DNA of 64,000 nucleotides from assembly GCA_030141605.1 (NCBI GenBank), contig JAQGDQ010000030.1, forward strand, positions 479,171-543,170. Reading direction: 5' to 3'. Shown here piece by piece: positions 52,600-64,000 of this stretch. The position numbers and the translations under genes are program-made. Below the pieces are notes generated by a model. The model saw only the letters and a program-made list of their open reading frames with translations, did not search any database and was not told where the DNA came from. The stretch's first letter is position 1, and each line of letters begins with the position of its first letter. Origin of the DNA: Tubiluchus corallicola (Eukaryota; Priapulida; Priapulimorpha; Priapulimorphida; Tubiluchidae).

Positions 52600-55500
52600 C
52601 TAAATTTCAATAGTTTGTTTTGTCAGAGGCTTTAAATTAAAGCCAGCTCCCCGTGTTACTTTCTTTTCTGCTTGCATAAGTGGTTGTTGACTGATGGCTT
52701 GTGTCAAAAGCTGATGTTGTTTTTCAGCTTGTTGATGTTCTTTTCGCTTCATTGAATAATATTTTGATTTAACTTCCTAAAATGCAGAAAGATTGTGTTA
52801 CACATTAAAACTGATGATAAAATTGTCAGTAAACTCAATAAAGCTTTGTTTTTGACAGTTTATCAAAAAATAAGTCTATTTTTGCCCATCACTGATAGAA
52901 TTATTGCAATTCCTAGTTTAGTGATTAAAACCGAAAGAGTTGCCACTGTGTGGTTTCTTATTTAAATTTAGGATAGTTTGATTTTTTTCAACGATGTCTT
53001 CTGATTTCTAGATGCTGCTTCTGTAACATCTGCATTTTTGTAGCATCTTGAAGATGTCATTATACATTTAATATATGTATCCATTTAAAAGAAAATGAAA
53101 CTTTTTGGCTATTATTGAAAAGAAGGACAACTTTTTTGGCTTATACCAACAAATGCTGCTGTGTTTAGACATATCATAAAGAACTCGTTTAACATTTTCT
53201 TTCTCTTAAAAGATTTTTCTCACCTCTAGTTCTTTGGCTAACCTCTGAATCTCGAACTTGTATTCGCTCACTTGTGATTCAGTTCTGTTCATTTCAGCTG
53301 TTAGACAACGAATCTCCTTCGCTCTGGCCTAAAAATAAACAATCTGGTGCAGATAAAATTTATTATTACAGTTAGGTTAGTTTTATTTACTACTCTTTGT
53401 AGTAAAATAGTGGTCTCTTTTTTCTTTACTTACCTTAAGTTTCTGTCGATATGCCAATAACTGTTCTGCAACTTCAGGTCCAGGTTGCCGAGACAACTTC
53501 TGTTTCAGCTCTGCGTACAGCCGCTCTTTTTCCTGGATCTGTTGTTCTTTCTCCACCACCTCTTCAGTTTTCTGGATCAGCCGCTTTTGCAATGTCTGCA
53601 TTTTTTGTAGCATCTCAAATGCTCCCGGGTCGCTGCCTTCCAATTTCCGCCATCTAATGCCAGTAAATTTGAATTAATATTCTGCTAATGACTTGGGAGG
53701 TCAACTAATTGAAGTGCTGGCTACACAGCAACTTGTAGTGATAGACATAGCCACTATGATAACTCAGAAATATTTTAGATATTTAAATTATGCACTGTGT
53801 TGTAGAAAATAGATAAAAGCATTAAGCAGTCCATGTCTATCACTTTTTTCCTGTACATGGGAATTACAAAAGTGTGAACAGGTGAAGGGTGCTATTGTCA
53901 GTTATTAAAGAACACACCCAGAATCTCACACATGTTGTAGCACAGTAGTATTCAGGTAATAGTAATAATGTTGTTTTATATAATTTTAAATCAAAAGTGC
54001 TTAAAAGGCAAAACCACACAAACGAGACAAAATGCGAAACTCCACTCTAACATTTTAACCATCCAGCCATTAAAATACCATGGGTTGCACTTAAATTTTG
54101 GCCTAATACAATATTTCTACTTACCTATGGACATTCATTGGATTTTCTAACTCCTCTTCTAAAGCTTTACATCGTGTCTTTGAGCGAAGCAGTTCTCTGT
54201 GAGTTGCATGAACTTCTCGCTTGACCTCATCATTCTTTTCCATTGATTTATTTAATATCTTTCTTTCTCTTCGAAGTTCTTTTACCTAAAGACAAACTCG
54301 TGTAAAACTTATGGAATCCACAGATTTGAAAGCAATGAGGAAATGATACAGATTACAACCAAGTGAGTTAACAATGCACAATGAAATGTTTTTTTTCGGT
54401 AGGCTGTCTAGTTTTTGGATTAACTGTGTATGTTCACAGATTGGAATCGTTGTCATCACAGCATGTTTTTGAAAAAATATAACTGGTTATGTATGTTCTT
54501 TATAGTGTGTATTGTTGTTTGGTTAATAGTTTGGTGCAGTTGTGGTAACAGAATGAAATGCCAATAACTGGTTTCTCTTTTTAGGCTTATTATCCTGTCG
54601 TGTATTTATTATTGGTACATTGAATATGTCCTACGGGGCGTGAAACATCTGGGATTAAAAAAGTAACATTAGTTACACTTAAATCTACAAATACTATGCA
54701 TATCTTTGTTGAAACATGGATAGTTGTGTATTATTGATGGTCACAATTAACGATGGTAATGTTGGTATGGATGATGGTGATATTGACGAATTGCGGTGAA
54801 AATGATGATGACAACGATAATTATGGCTCGATAATGATGAAGTAATAATGGCGTTTCAACTACGATTATGTGGTCATGATTATAAGGATGCAAATGTTAT
54901 AACAATGACAGAACTGTGGTAATGAAAAGTAATAACAAAAATCTTTACCTCTAATTTTAAAACCCGTATGTCTTCGAGCCGTGCAGTGTACTGGGATTCA
55001 CCTTTATTTAGTGTAGAGTGTAGTATCTTTATTTTCTCATACAGTATGGCCAACTCATCATTTCGTCTTACTAACTGTGTACCAAGGACATCTCTTTCAT
55101 TAATCACCTGTGGCAAACATCACACATTTTTGAAATTTTATATTTCTTTTGTCATAATTAGCACATAAAAAGGTATGCTTGTTTAAAGGAAAGGACAAGT
55201 CACTTGGCATGTTGGGTTTATTTGACAGTTATCACTTAAACTTAGAAAAATATAATAAACAAATTTTGCAAAAACTGTCTATACAGCACAAAGTTAATTT
55301 ATACTACCGCTGAATACAAATGTTCAGGCATTCACTTGAAAATTATGACATAACTGGTGGACTTCGTGACTTTTCGTAAATGCATTGTGACTTTCCATAA
55401 GCGCGAGCTAGCTACATAAACTGATTCATACTTCTGCAGCTTGCCTAATGTTCATGCAAAAATATCACAAAATTAACTATCTATTTTTTTGTAAAAACTT

Positions 55501-58500
55501 ATTATTATTTTTTTGGTCGTTGACACTGTGTTGCATTTGTTCAGTCGATGAACAACGTCATTGGTGGAAGAATGGGTGCAAAATGGGAACACGCAAGCAT
55601 GAAATGATCGCAACTTACTAATTACACGAAGTGCTCATCACACTCTTAATCCTCGTTTCATTTTTCTGGAAACTTAAAATAAGCCCAACTTCCCAGAAGG
55701 CTTGGCTTTTTCTTTAAAGAAATATGTGTATCTAAAAACTCGTCATAATCAATAAGAGCAATAAATAGAATCAATCAAAGAGGATCTATGTAGTTGATCA
55801 TGGGTGTTGCAAATCTGCTGAGTCTAATGCAACATCTATGTTAGTAATGAGAATAGTTGTAAAAATAACTAGAGCTATTGTCATACTACAAGCAATGATA
55901 ACCATGACAACACCAAGCAATTGCTATGAAAAATAATTCAATCAACCAATTTCTGAGTTCGAAAGATCGGAAGTGAAATTGGATTTGAACCAGTGATTTT
56001 TGAAGCATTTGCTCAAAGCCATGTCCAGTGTAAAAACTGTTTGATGACAGAAATTACTATACTACAAACGGTGTCTTAATATTTATTGTTGTCATATAAG
56101 TGTGTAATTAAAGACAGGTTCGATCTAGTGCCTAGCTCAACCTCAAACCTGCATATAGTCCTCTGCCTTGAAGTTATACTTTGCATTTGCAGTATCAAAA
56201 TTAACAATAATAGTCAATATATGCAGATGTTCATCTTTTTTGTGGTTGAAATGTATTGCAATTTGGTAAGTATCTAAAATATCTCTCGTTGATAATTAGT
56301 GTAGTATTCTTTTAATTCCATTTTAGTAAATAATGTAATGTTTTGTTAGTATTCTAGTAGGCCTACCACAGGGCAAAACGCATGAAAATCATCAATAAAT
56401 ATTTAGTCAATGATATTATACTAGTTAGTGCATTAATAATGACACTGTGACATTTTTTAGAATCTAAAGACATTTCACGTGTTTTTACCTGATCAAGTTC
56501 CTTCTTTTGCTTCGTCCGTTCAACATCGGCTTCTGCAATGATGCGCGTTAGGTTTTTCAGCTCTGCTGCTTGTGTTTCCAGCTGTGATTTCATGTCAGCG
56601 GCCTGCTGTTTCATTTTTGTAAGCTCAGCCCTCAGAGCTTCTTTTTCTTTCTCCACCTTCTGCCACTCGATGTGCTCTTTGACGAGTGCTGCTTCTTTAG
56701 CTGTAGTCAGAGAGAAGCACTATGAATATGTAATACGATGAACCCGAATCGGTAGAAATCACAAAATGAGCCTTATGGGCATATAAAATCAATGAAACAT
56801 TTATTAACCTTTTACATAGGTTTTTTTTCAAGGACAAAGGGCTTTAGTCTTTCGACACAAGACCGTCTTCATGAACATCATTGTTATAATTATACTGTCA
56901 CTCATTTACTATTATTAATAACATTATTATCAATTTTGTCCCAAACACTAACAAACATTAATAATAAATGCCTCTGTTATTGCCGCATGTTGTAATCATC
57001 ACTCATATTTTCATTGTAATCTGATCTACTCATCATCATTAAGCTGTGGTGAAAGGCTGAGTGGTCATGCTCAAGCTTTGCAAGTGAAATTGAGCTATGC
57101 CGACTTTATTCGCTATACTGATTCTGTCTGTTTACCTTAGGGGGAGGGAGGAGTCACATGCAAACGTCACTTAGATACCGCTGCTGGTTCAGTGGCTCAT
57201 CATACTTAGCCTTGACTCCAGTAACTCATATTACTGAATAAGCCCTGCTACTAAATCCTGATTTCTAGCTTGCAGTGTGCAGCTACTCATCGTTTGTTTT
57301 TGTTTAGTTTGAGCCAATGTTTTATTTTTGCTTATCTATATTTTTTACTGTCGTTCTGTTTTTGTTGTCATAAAAATGTATTTTTTATTACACTGATTAT
57401 ACTCATATTTGCCATTAAATGTTATTTTTATTTGCAATTATTTTAATACAAGCTAATAGTTTATTATGTTGCTTACAAATCTTTTTTTTCTTGTATTGTT
57501 TAGATTTATGTATTTAACTATTTTTGCTTTGTTTTTTGTTTATTAACAATTAATTATTATTGTTCTATCATGTTTTTTCATTTTATTGTTTTTGCTTCCT
57601 GCACCATCATCTTTTCACTACTGAGTGTTGTGATTATTTTTATTAAACTCGGCATTTGCATGAAAACAAAGGAGAATAGATGACCCTTTGGTCCCTCCGT
57701 GTCCTGGTCCCTGATCGGTAATTGTATTCGTTTAACACTGAACTAACATTATTACTGTAAATATTACTGTATTACTGGAGAAAATAAAATGTTCTATGTG
57801 CCCAGAACTGCAAGGAACCATGAACTGAGTACAAACAAAAGTGATTGACAATCAGAACAATACTTCAACGTTGGCTAAATTTTCCTGTTCATTACAAGGG
57901 TAGGTATCTCTAAGATTCCAAGACAGAAAAATGCTTATTTGTTCAGTAATCGACAGTAATAATGTGATTAGCTAATTTTGTGTAATAATTACCAGCAATT
58001 TCTTCCTTTAGTTGGTCCATTTGGTGAATGACAATCTTCAATTTTCGCTTCATCTCGGATATCTCGTCCTGTGCTTCCACCAAGTTCTTGCTGTACAAGT
58101 TCCTCTCTGCTCGCACCGTCTCGTACATGTTCTGCTGACGTTTGAGTTTAGTCTCCGCTTCATCGATACTTTTCTGATAGTCGAATATCTGCATCTCACG
58201 CGACTGAAATATTACGAGCAGGAAAATACTTAACTTCAACAAGATACCCAAGCAAGGTATATGAGAATTTATCCAAACATATTTGATCAATGATTACAAT
58301 GAATGCCCATTAAAGTATATCAATCTCGAAGTTGATTTGCACAGTAAAATTATGTATAGTCTAGTGGCAAAACACAACAAATAAGTGCATCAATTACGAT
58401 TGCTGTCATTTAAATTTAGCTGGAGTTACAAAACTTTCTAAATCTTGTGAGATTAGACTTACAATATCTTTGTCTACAATATCTATTGAAGCCACCAATT

Positions 58501-61500
58501 AGAAAAAGGTATAGAATATTATAGACTATGTAAGTATAAGTTTATTTACTACATATATCAAAAAATAAAAATGGTTTTCCGGGGACAGCATTACTTTCAA
58601 AGACTAGTGAAAATTCTGGCTATGCATGTTTGCAGTATACCTTAATTTCATCAACATTTTGTAACACTCTTTGTGTGAGCTCTGCAGCTTCTCGAACGTA
58701 ACGCTCGCGGTCTTTTTCCAGCTGCTGGATGATCTTTCGCTGCTTTGACACTTCATCTTTGTAATTCTAAAGAAAAAGTATGTAACTTTGTAGTTTGTAA
58801 TCCGAATACTTTGTGGTTGAAAACATTTTAGTGCTAAAAAATTTCTGCAAAAGAATCAGGCCTAGTTCATGATATGTACTGACAACGTAAAACCATCTTA
58901 CAGATGCATTTAATTTATTTAAAAAAATTGCGAATTGTTCATTAGCACCTGTATTTCACGTTCCAAATGCTTTTTAGTCTGCTCGTGAACTTTAACCACA
59001 TCTAAATGCTTTTGGGTCACTGCTGTAGCATTTAGAAGATTCTTGTTTAACACATCTCTTTCACGCATTAAATCTTCAATGTTTTTGTGGTCCTGCAAAA
59101 TTGACAATTCATACTTTATTAGCAAGTATTCTTGGGATTCTAGTCTGTTTTCATTCTACTGGAAAAATAGGTTGAACAGAAATTTAAGCAACATGTAGTA
59201 AAGAGCTCTACTATTTAGCCTCGAAATAAACACTTCATAAAAAGACTATTTCATGGATGTAACATAGAATTTGATATAGCCGTTTAAAATTGTACTATAA
59301 ATTATCATGTTACAAGATTAAAGTCTCACCATGTAATTCATGAATAAATAACAAGTAATCTTTAAACTGTTTTAGTTTACGTCATTTTGCTTATTGATGA
59401 GCACATTATTCACTATGACTAACTAATTTCACAGAAATCAAAAATGGTATATGATTTTTTGCTTATCACCATTTTGTACTAACCTGATCAACCTGTTTTC
59501 GGGTCGCTTCTAGCTCTCTCTCAAGACCAGTAATCTGATTCTTTAGCGTGTCTCTCGTGCATTCAACATCGTACTTTTGCTCCTCGATAACCTTCAGTTT
59601 ACGTTGCACAGTTTCACGCATTCTTGTCAGTCGTGCCGACTCCTGCTTTAGTTGCGTAATTTCATCTTCCTTTATCTATCCATATTTAAAAAGTGATTAG
59701 AAGCACAAATAGACATAAGAAAACTTAGAAACAACAGCAGATCTACCTCTGCTGATAAGTACAGAGAAAATATCATACTCAGTCGATTAGATAAGCTGTA
59801 CTAGCTCTGTTTACTAAATAATAACACAACTAAAAAAGCTATAGCTATGCATATAAATTTCTGCATGTGTGGATCAGTATGACAGAGAAGACAATGATGA
59901 TAACAAAAATGAGAATGGCGATAATGATAAATGCAGAGATTACAAATTATACATGCACTATTCTTAGCGATAGAGTAGATCTTTCATGTAGTTCTATACC
60001 TTTATGCTGTTTCAGTCTAGCCATTAGTATCGGTTTGATAAATAAGGTTGACAAAATAATTAATTATGTTTACTCTTTATACTTGAGTTTAACCTCTGCT
60101 TTGATACTGTCTCTTATTCTTGCCTACCTTGAGCTCAGCAGCTTTTCTCGTGTTTTCATTTGCCATCTGATCCAGTTGAATGGTTTGATTATCGTATTCA
60201 TTCTGCAACTTTTGTAAGCGACTGTTAAGTATATCTTGTTCTTTAACTGCTTTTTCCTGGACTGCTCTGCAACAAACAATTAGTGCTTAAGGTTATTATC
60301 TCCTAATAAAGCGTAAACTGTCAGAGACGATGGCATGGTAGTTTCTATAAATGTACTGCCACCTAACGGCAAGTGTATTAACAATTATTAGAGAACACCA
60401 TTTCAATGTGAAATGCAGCAAAAAAGAAGAAACTTTATGGTTCTAGCCTCTCAGATGTGTGAAATCTACAGTTGAAAGCACAAAAATTGCAAAAGTAAAT
60501 AAAAGATTTCACCTGTTCTGCCGCACCTGTTCTTCCAGCTTCACTACATCCTCCTTACTCTTGGTTAACTGTGTTGTTAGGTTTTTTATATCTAGTGCCT
60601 TCAGTTCATTATCAGCTTTTAGTTGCCTTAATTCACGTTCAAGTTTGTCACGTTTCCGTGTCTCACGTTGTATTTCATTATTACGAACCTAAATTAGGAA
60701 CATTTTAGCAATTACAAAATTATGGGATTATATTTTTTAACATTATGGGGGATTCAATTTTGGCAGTAAAACTAAAATGTAAAAACTTTTAGATAAATAG
60801 GTTAAACTGAGTGGTAGACTAGTTTTTACAAAGACAATTGGCTAATTAAACAAGGTTTTAACATTAATGAAACATGAGCATCAGTCAATTTTGGATTTAC
60901 TTTGGCTTAAAATATGTAACCCTTGTTATGAAATAATCTATCATTGTTACACATCAATAATACTTAAATATTCAAAGGTATTTATTATAAAGGATTGAAA
61001 TATTGACAGTGATAAGCTGTAAGTGACTGATATAAAGTTGAAGCTAAAACAGTTATAAAATTTAATGTCATTGTCAAAGTTTTGAGAGGTATTAAAAGCT
61101 TGTGACATAATTTGTAGAGATCTACGTATAATGGAATCCAGATATCTAGATGTGGCTGCACTCGATGTGGCTAATTTATGTTTATTCGCCACACTTTCAC
61201 CTATACACAGTAATTAAAAATTACGTAATATTATTACGCTACATTTTGTTTTAATTTTGTTACGTTTGTACTAATAATTTTTACTAGCAGAAAAATAGAC
61301 AAATTCTAATTCTTCTAATTATAATTCTACGTCTGATTTTGATCAATACTGCAACTTAGCCTTACATGAATTCAGATCCGGTAAAAGTATATACTATAGC
61401 TAGAAGCTTTTCCATCATAAAATATGCTCATGAATTCATTGAACTACTATAAAATTCATGCAAAAGAGCTTTCCATGTCCATTAACAATGTGAGTACCAT

Positions 61501-63232
61501 TCAAACTTCCAAGCGTTTAGATTTAGAACTACGTGTATAGGAAAAATGCAACGAAAACTTGATTTATAATACTGGCAGATCACGAGTAGATCTAGAATGG
61601 GCAAAGTGAATTTAGTACATTTCTAGAGTTGGTGTGTTTACCTGACATTCCTGTTCAACATCTGCAATTTTGGCCTTCGTTTCAGCTAGATCTTTTTCCA
61701 ATTTCTCCTTTACATCTGTTGACTGGGTCATTTCCTTGCGAAGCTCAGTTGCCTCTACGAGTAAGTTGTCTCTTTCCTTTATGAGTTCTACTTTTACTCT
61801 TTATGGAAATAATATACATTAATAAGAAAGTGAGAATTTTAAAGAAAAATGATAAATCTTTTATTTTAAGGAAGAAAGAATGATAAGGAAGAGAGAGAGA
61901 GAGGGAGGGAGGGAGGGAGGAAGGGAGGGGTATAAGATAATAATGGTATTCATTATTCAAATCTCAATTCATTTTTTTACTTTTTAAGGAATTAAAATTT
62001 TCATTAATTATTAGATCAGAACAGCTGTTCACATCATCCTTAATCTATGGAATTAGTAAATTAGTAATTACTGTACAGTTCATGGGTGTTTCTATAAAAT
62101 CCACTTGTTCAGGTGTACTTTTAAATGAGTGGTAAATGTAAGGAAAATATAACAATAATTACCTAACTCTTTAGGTTGCCCACTCAAACTATGTGTATGC
62201 CCGCTAATTGTGACAAATGGGTTTGGTTAAAGTGACACAGGAATGGGGCTAAAATGGGTTCAATACTTGTACAGTAAATAATGAGTTTAATAATAGGTTC
62301 AATGGCTTAACTATAATTCATGATGTATTGGCCATTCTTGTATTAGTTGTCATAATTAGATCTACTGAGATTTCCCGGGAACAAATCTTTCACAAACTAT
62401 GCTTGAACAAAAGAATTATGATACCACTACATACTTCAGCAACTCATTGACATTGTGCTCCTGCCCAAGAGTCAGGCCGGCACCTGCTTCCACAAGTTTG
62501 CTTAAATTATTTATCTCTAACTTCAGAGCTTGGACAGTTTCCTTAGCTTTGACTTCTTTCTCATGAGCTGCATCAACCATTTTCCATGCTTTCTCGATCT
62601 CCTGCTTTAGAGCCGAGATGGTAGCTTGATCTTCTTGACTTAGCTTGAGTGCTGTTTGAACCTAATAAAAAAAAGCATTCAAATTTATTTAAAAGCACCA
62701 CCCTATAATGCTTCCCTTTTCTTTGCTATATGGCATCACATTATGTAAACTACACTGTTGCTTGCACTGTATTGCCACCTATTCAAATTTCAGCAATAAC
62801 TTTCAATATTTTTTGCTAAATAACATTAAATAAATAATGATACTTGAATTTCTTAATAATTATAAAACAGTAAATAAGCACAGCTAAAGAAAATAATTAA
62901 GCTTGTATAGCACTCTCTGTACTTATAATTTCATGGCTACATCAATATAAAGTAAACTATATTTACCTTTGTCGCATTGGACACTATTTCCGCATTTAGT
63001 TCTCGGCATCTCTGCATTAACCGTTGCTCACTATCATGTGATTTCACTAAAGCTTTGTGCAACTTCTCGTATTCTTTTTGAAACTTTTCTAAAGATTTGT
63101 CACCAGTTAGTTCCAAAATTGTTTCCTGAAATAGTCTCAATATGAAACATGTACGTTGACTTAGCTAGTATATATATATATATATATATATATATCATAT
63201 ATTATGTTATCTGTGCATAAATATAATATATA

Positions 63233-63280
<48 letters not shown>

Positions 63281-63653
63281 CCATCACTAACTGAAGTTTG
63301 ATAACTGATCATTTTATTGGGAATTAATTTGGGATAGGAGCAAACCGATAGCAAAAGCACTATTCAACAACAAATTGCACCTATTATTATAATAAATTTT
63401 TATAATGTGTTTTAATTACAAGGTATACCAGATAAAAATTTTTTAAACGAATTATTTACATAAGTAAAATAAGGTTAATTAATATAACTATATACTCGTG
63501 CAGTTAACTTGTGCAGTATTAGTTGCTGGGTTGACAACAGGGAACTATGATAACAACGAAACTCAAAACTCAGATGAGTTTACTTCATACTTGAAATTCT
63601 TTTTCAAGAGCTTCAAAAGTGTCATCATCAAATTGCTTTTTTTCTTCAGTCAT
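52600..63653 (-). CDS. CFAP58: Cilia- and flagella-associated protein 58
   Basis: An axoneme/basal-body associated coiled-coil protein needed for motile cilia and sperm flagella in animals and algae. The 16 exons are 63653-63591, 63125-62967, 62661-62435, 61798-61642, 60688-60513, 60266-60128, 59669-59484, 59092-58949, 58766-58641, 58203-57993, 56700-56489, 55107-54949, 54285-54125, 53653-53434, 53328-53224 and 52776-52600. Every junction is GT-AG and all phases agree. The protein is 873 residues (human 872). Almost the whole length is heptad-rich coiled coil. Conserved landmarks are LTGDKSLEKFQKEYEKLH, RCRELNAEIV, IEKAWKMVDAAHEKE, RNLYSKNLVEAQDEISEMKR, AKEAALVKEHIEWQKVEKEK, RIIAEADVERTKQKKELDQV, LVRRNDELAILYEKIKI, LEEELENPMNVHRWRKLEGS and ARQPGPE-like SRQPGPEVAEQLLAYRQ. 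The initiator ATG is at 63651-63653. The gene is complete and convergent with IPO9. Confidence 0.97.
54740..54850. repeat. Decayed GATGAT trinucleotide repeat in a CFAP58 intron
   Basis: Imperfect ATGGTG/GATGAT/AATGATG units fill the stretch. It resembles decayed repeats at 13794-13900 and about 59870-59930. Confidence 0.4.
55975..56025 (-). mobile_element. Candidate tRNA-derived SINE head in a CFAP58 intron
   Basis: On the minus strand an exact B box GGTTCAAATCC (55991-55981) follows an A-box-like TGGCTTTGAGCAAATGC (56021-56005). The ACTTCCGA shortly after the B box also follows the B box of the element at 44505-44590, so the two may be one family. Confidence 0.4.
56820..57720. other. Repeat-like intronic segment of CFAP58, unclassified
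   Basis: This intron (56701-57992) starts with a CTTTAGTCTTTCGACACAAG / GACCGTCTTCATGAACA motif and simple ATT-rich tracts, contains a tRNA A-box-like GGCTGAGTGGTCATGC, and ends with GACCCTTTGGTCCCTCCGTG. It looks like mobile-element debris, but I cannot assign a family and found no coding frame. Confidence 0.25.
61890..61930 (+). repeat. (GA)n/(GGGA)n microsatellite in a CFAP58 intron
   Basis: GAGA units pass into GGGA units, the same composition as the 46751-46848 repeat. Confidence 0.8.
63169..63278. repeat. (TA)n microsatellite in CFAP58 intron 1
   Basis: Two pure TA tracts (about 63169-63194 and 63240-63278) flank a short interrupted AT-rich spacer. Confidence 0.9.
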
Positions 63654-64000
63654 TGTTAAAACTGCTCTTTTTCTCTTAGCTGGTTTTAACACAATTTACT
63701 TTCAAACACTACAGTAACAACTTTTACAGCAAATCACTGCAAGTCACTGGCATTTTTAGTTTTCTGTTTAGCCCCTTCTGCCTCACTGTTGTTTCGAGTA
63801 TGTTGTTTCGAGGGACGCAGACGGCAGTTTCCAATAGCAACGTAGCATCGTACGCGATAATTAACGAAAATTAAATTTAAAAAAAATTAGCAGCTTGATT
63901 TTATGTACTGCTAAGAGTTGACGGTGAAATTAATTTGAGCTCTTTTTTATAAAAAGAATGTGCAGAAATTAAATATAATTAAAAATATATACATTCACAA
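63654..64000 (-). promoter_or_regulatory. CFAP58 5' flank and promoter
   Basis: This is the only upstream sequence available for CFAP58 in the window. It contains the candidate RFX X-box at 63827-63841, a CCAAT motif inside it (63831-63835), and two TGTTTCGAG copies just before it. The rest, 63842-64000, is AT-rich and featureless. Confidence 0.5.
63827..63841 (-). promoter_or_regulatory. Candidate RFX X-box of CFAP58
   Basis: GTTTCCAATAGCAAC (plus strand) matches GTNRCC-N(0-3)-RGYAAC with one mismatch in the left half-site and an exact right half-site AGCAAC. It lies about 175 bp upstream of the start codon. RFX factors drive ciliary genes across animals through such sites. Confidence 0.55.

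Noticed and set aside
57040-57090. tRNA A-box-like GGCTGAGTGGTCATGC in a CFAP58 intron
   Set aside because: No B box at the expected distance and no cloverleaf, so not a tRNA gene.
1-64000. CRISPR array, operon, phage or other prokaryotic defence system
   Set aside because: All supported genes are spliced animal genes, and no regularly spaced direct repeats with unique spacers were seen.

Overview
The window is animal nuclear DNA. It is visibly AT-rich, with multi-exon genes, GT-AG introns of roughly 0.1-3 kb, scattered decayed transposons and microsatellites. Three of the four genes are conserved animal genes that can be reconstructed from start to stop, and each encoded protein is within a few residues of its human counterpart in length: RPN1 604 aa, IPO9 1043 aa, CFAP58 873 aa. 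The ciliary gene CFAP58 points to an animal with motile cilia or flagella. The long introns and well-conserved proteins suggest a slowly evolving invertebrate, but the phylum cannot be fixed from this sequence.

Layout. (1) 1-9180, + strand: one very large uninterrupted coding exon, open at the left edge, for a disordered, Lys/Ser/Thr-rich protein with AT-hook-like repeats. I do not recognise its family. (2) 9181-11403: 3' flank with poly(A) signals and a possible transposase remnant. (3) 11404-21064, - strand: ribophorin I (RPN1), 11 exons, complete. (4) 21065-21415: a 351-bp head-to-head promoter shared by RPN1 and IPO9, with two ETS-type sites and a perfect 10-bp-arm palindrome. (5) 21416-51083, + strand: importin-9 (IPO9), 24 exons, complete. 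Its introns hold a piggyBac-like MITE with TTAA flanks, a hAT-like MITE, a 5'-truncated non-LTR retrotransposon, a pogo-like terminus and a tRNA-derived SINE candidate. (6) 51084-52599: short convergent intergenic region. (7) 52600-63653, - strand: CFAP58, 16 exons, complete. (8) 63654-64000: CFAP58 5' flank with a candidate RFX X-box.

The genes do not form a functional pathway. RPN1 acts in ER N-glycosylation, IPO9 in nuclear import of histones and other cargo, CFAP58 in the ciliary/flagellar axoneme, and the giant protein is probably nuclear. Genes 1/RPN1 and IPO9/CFAP58 are tail-to-tail, and RPN1/IPO9 are head-to-head. I found no CRISPR array, operon or other bacterial-type system. The most novel object is the giant unrecognised AT-hook repeat protein; the best-supported regulatory observations are the shared promoter and the X-box.
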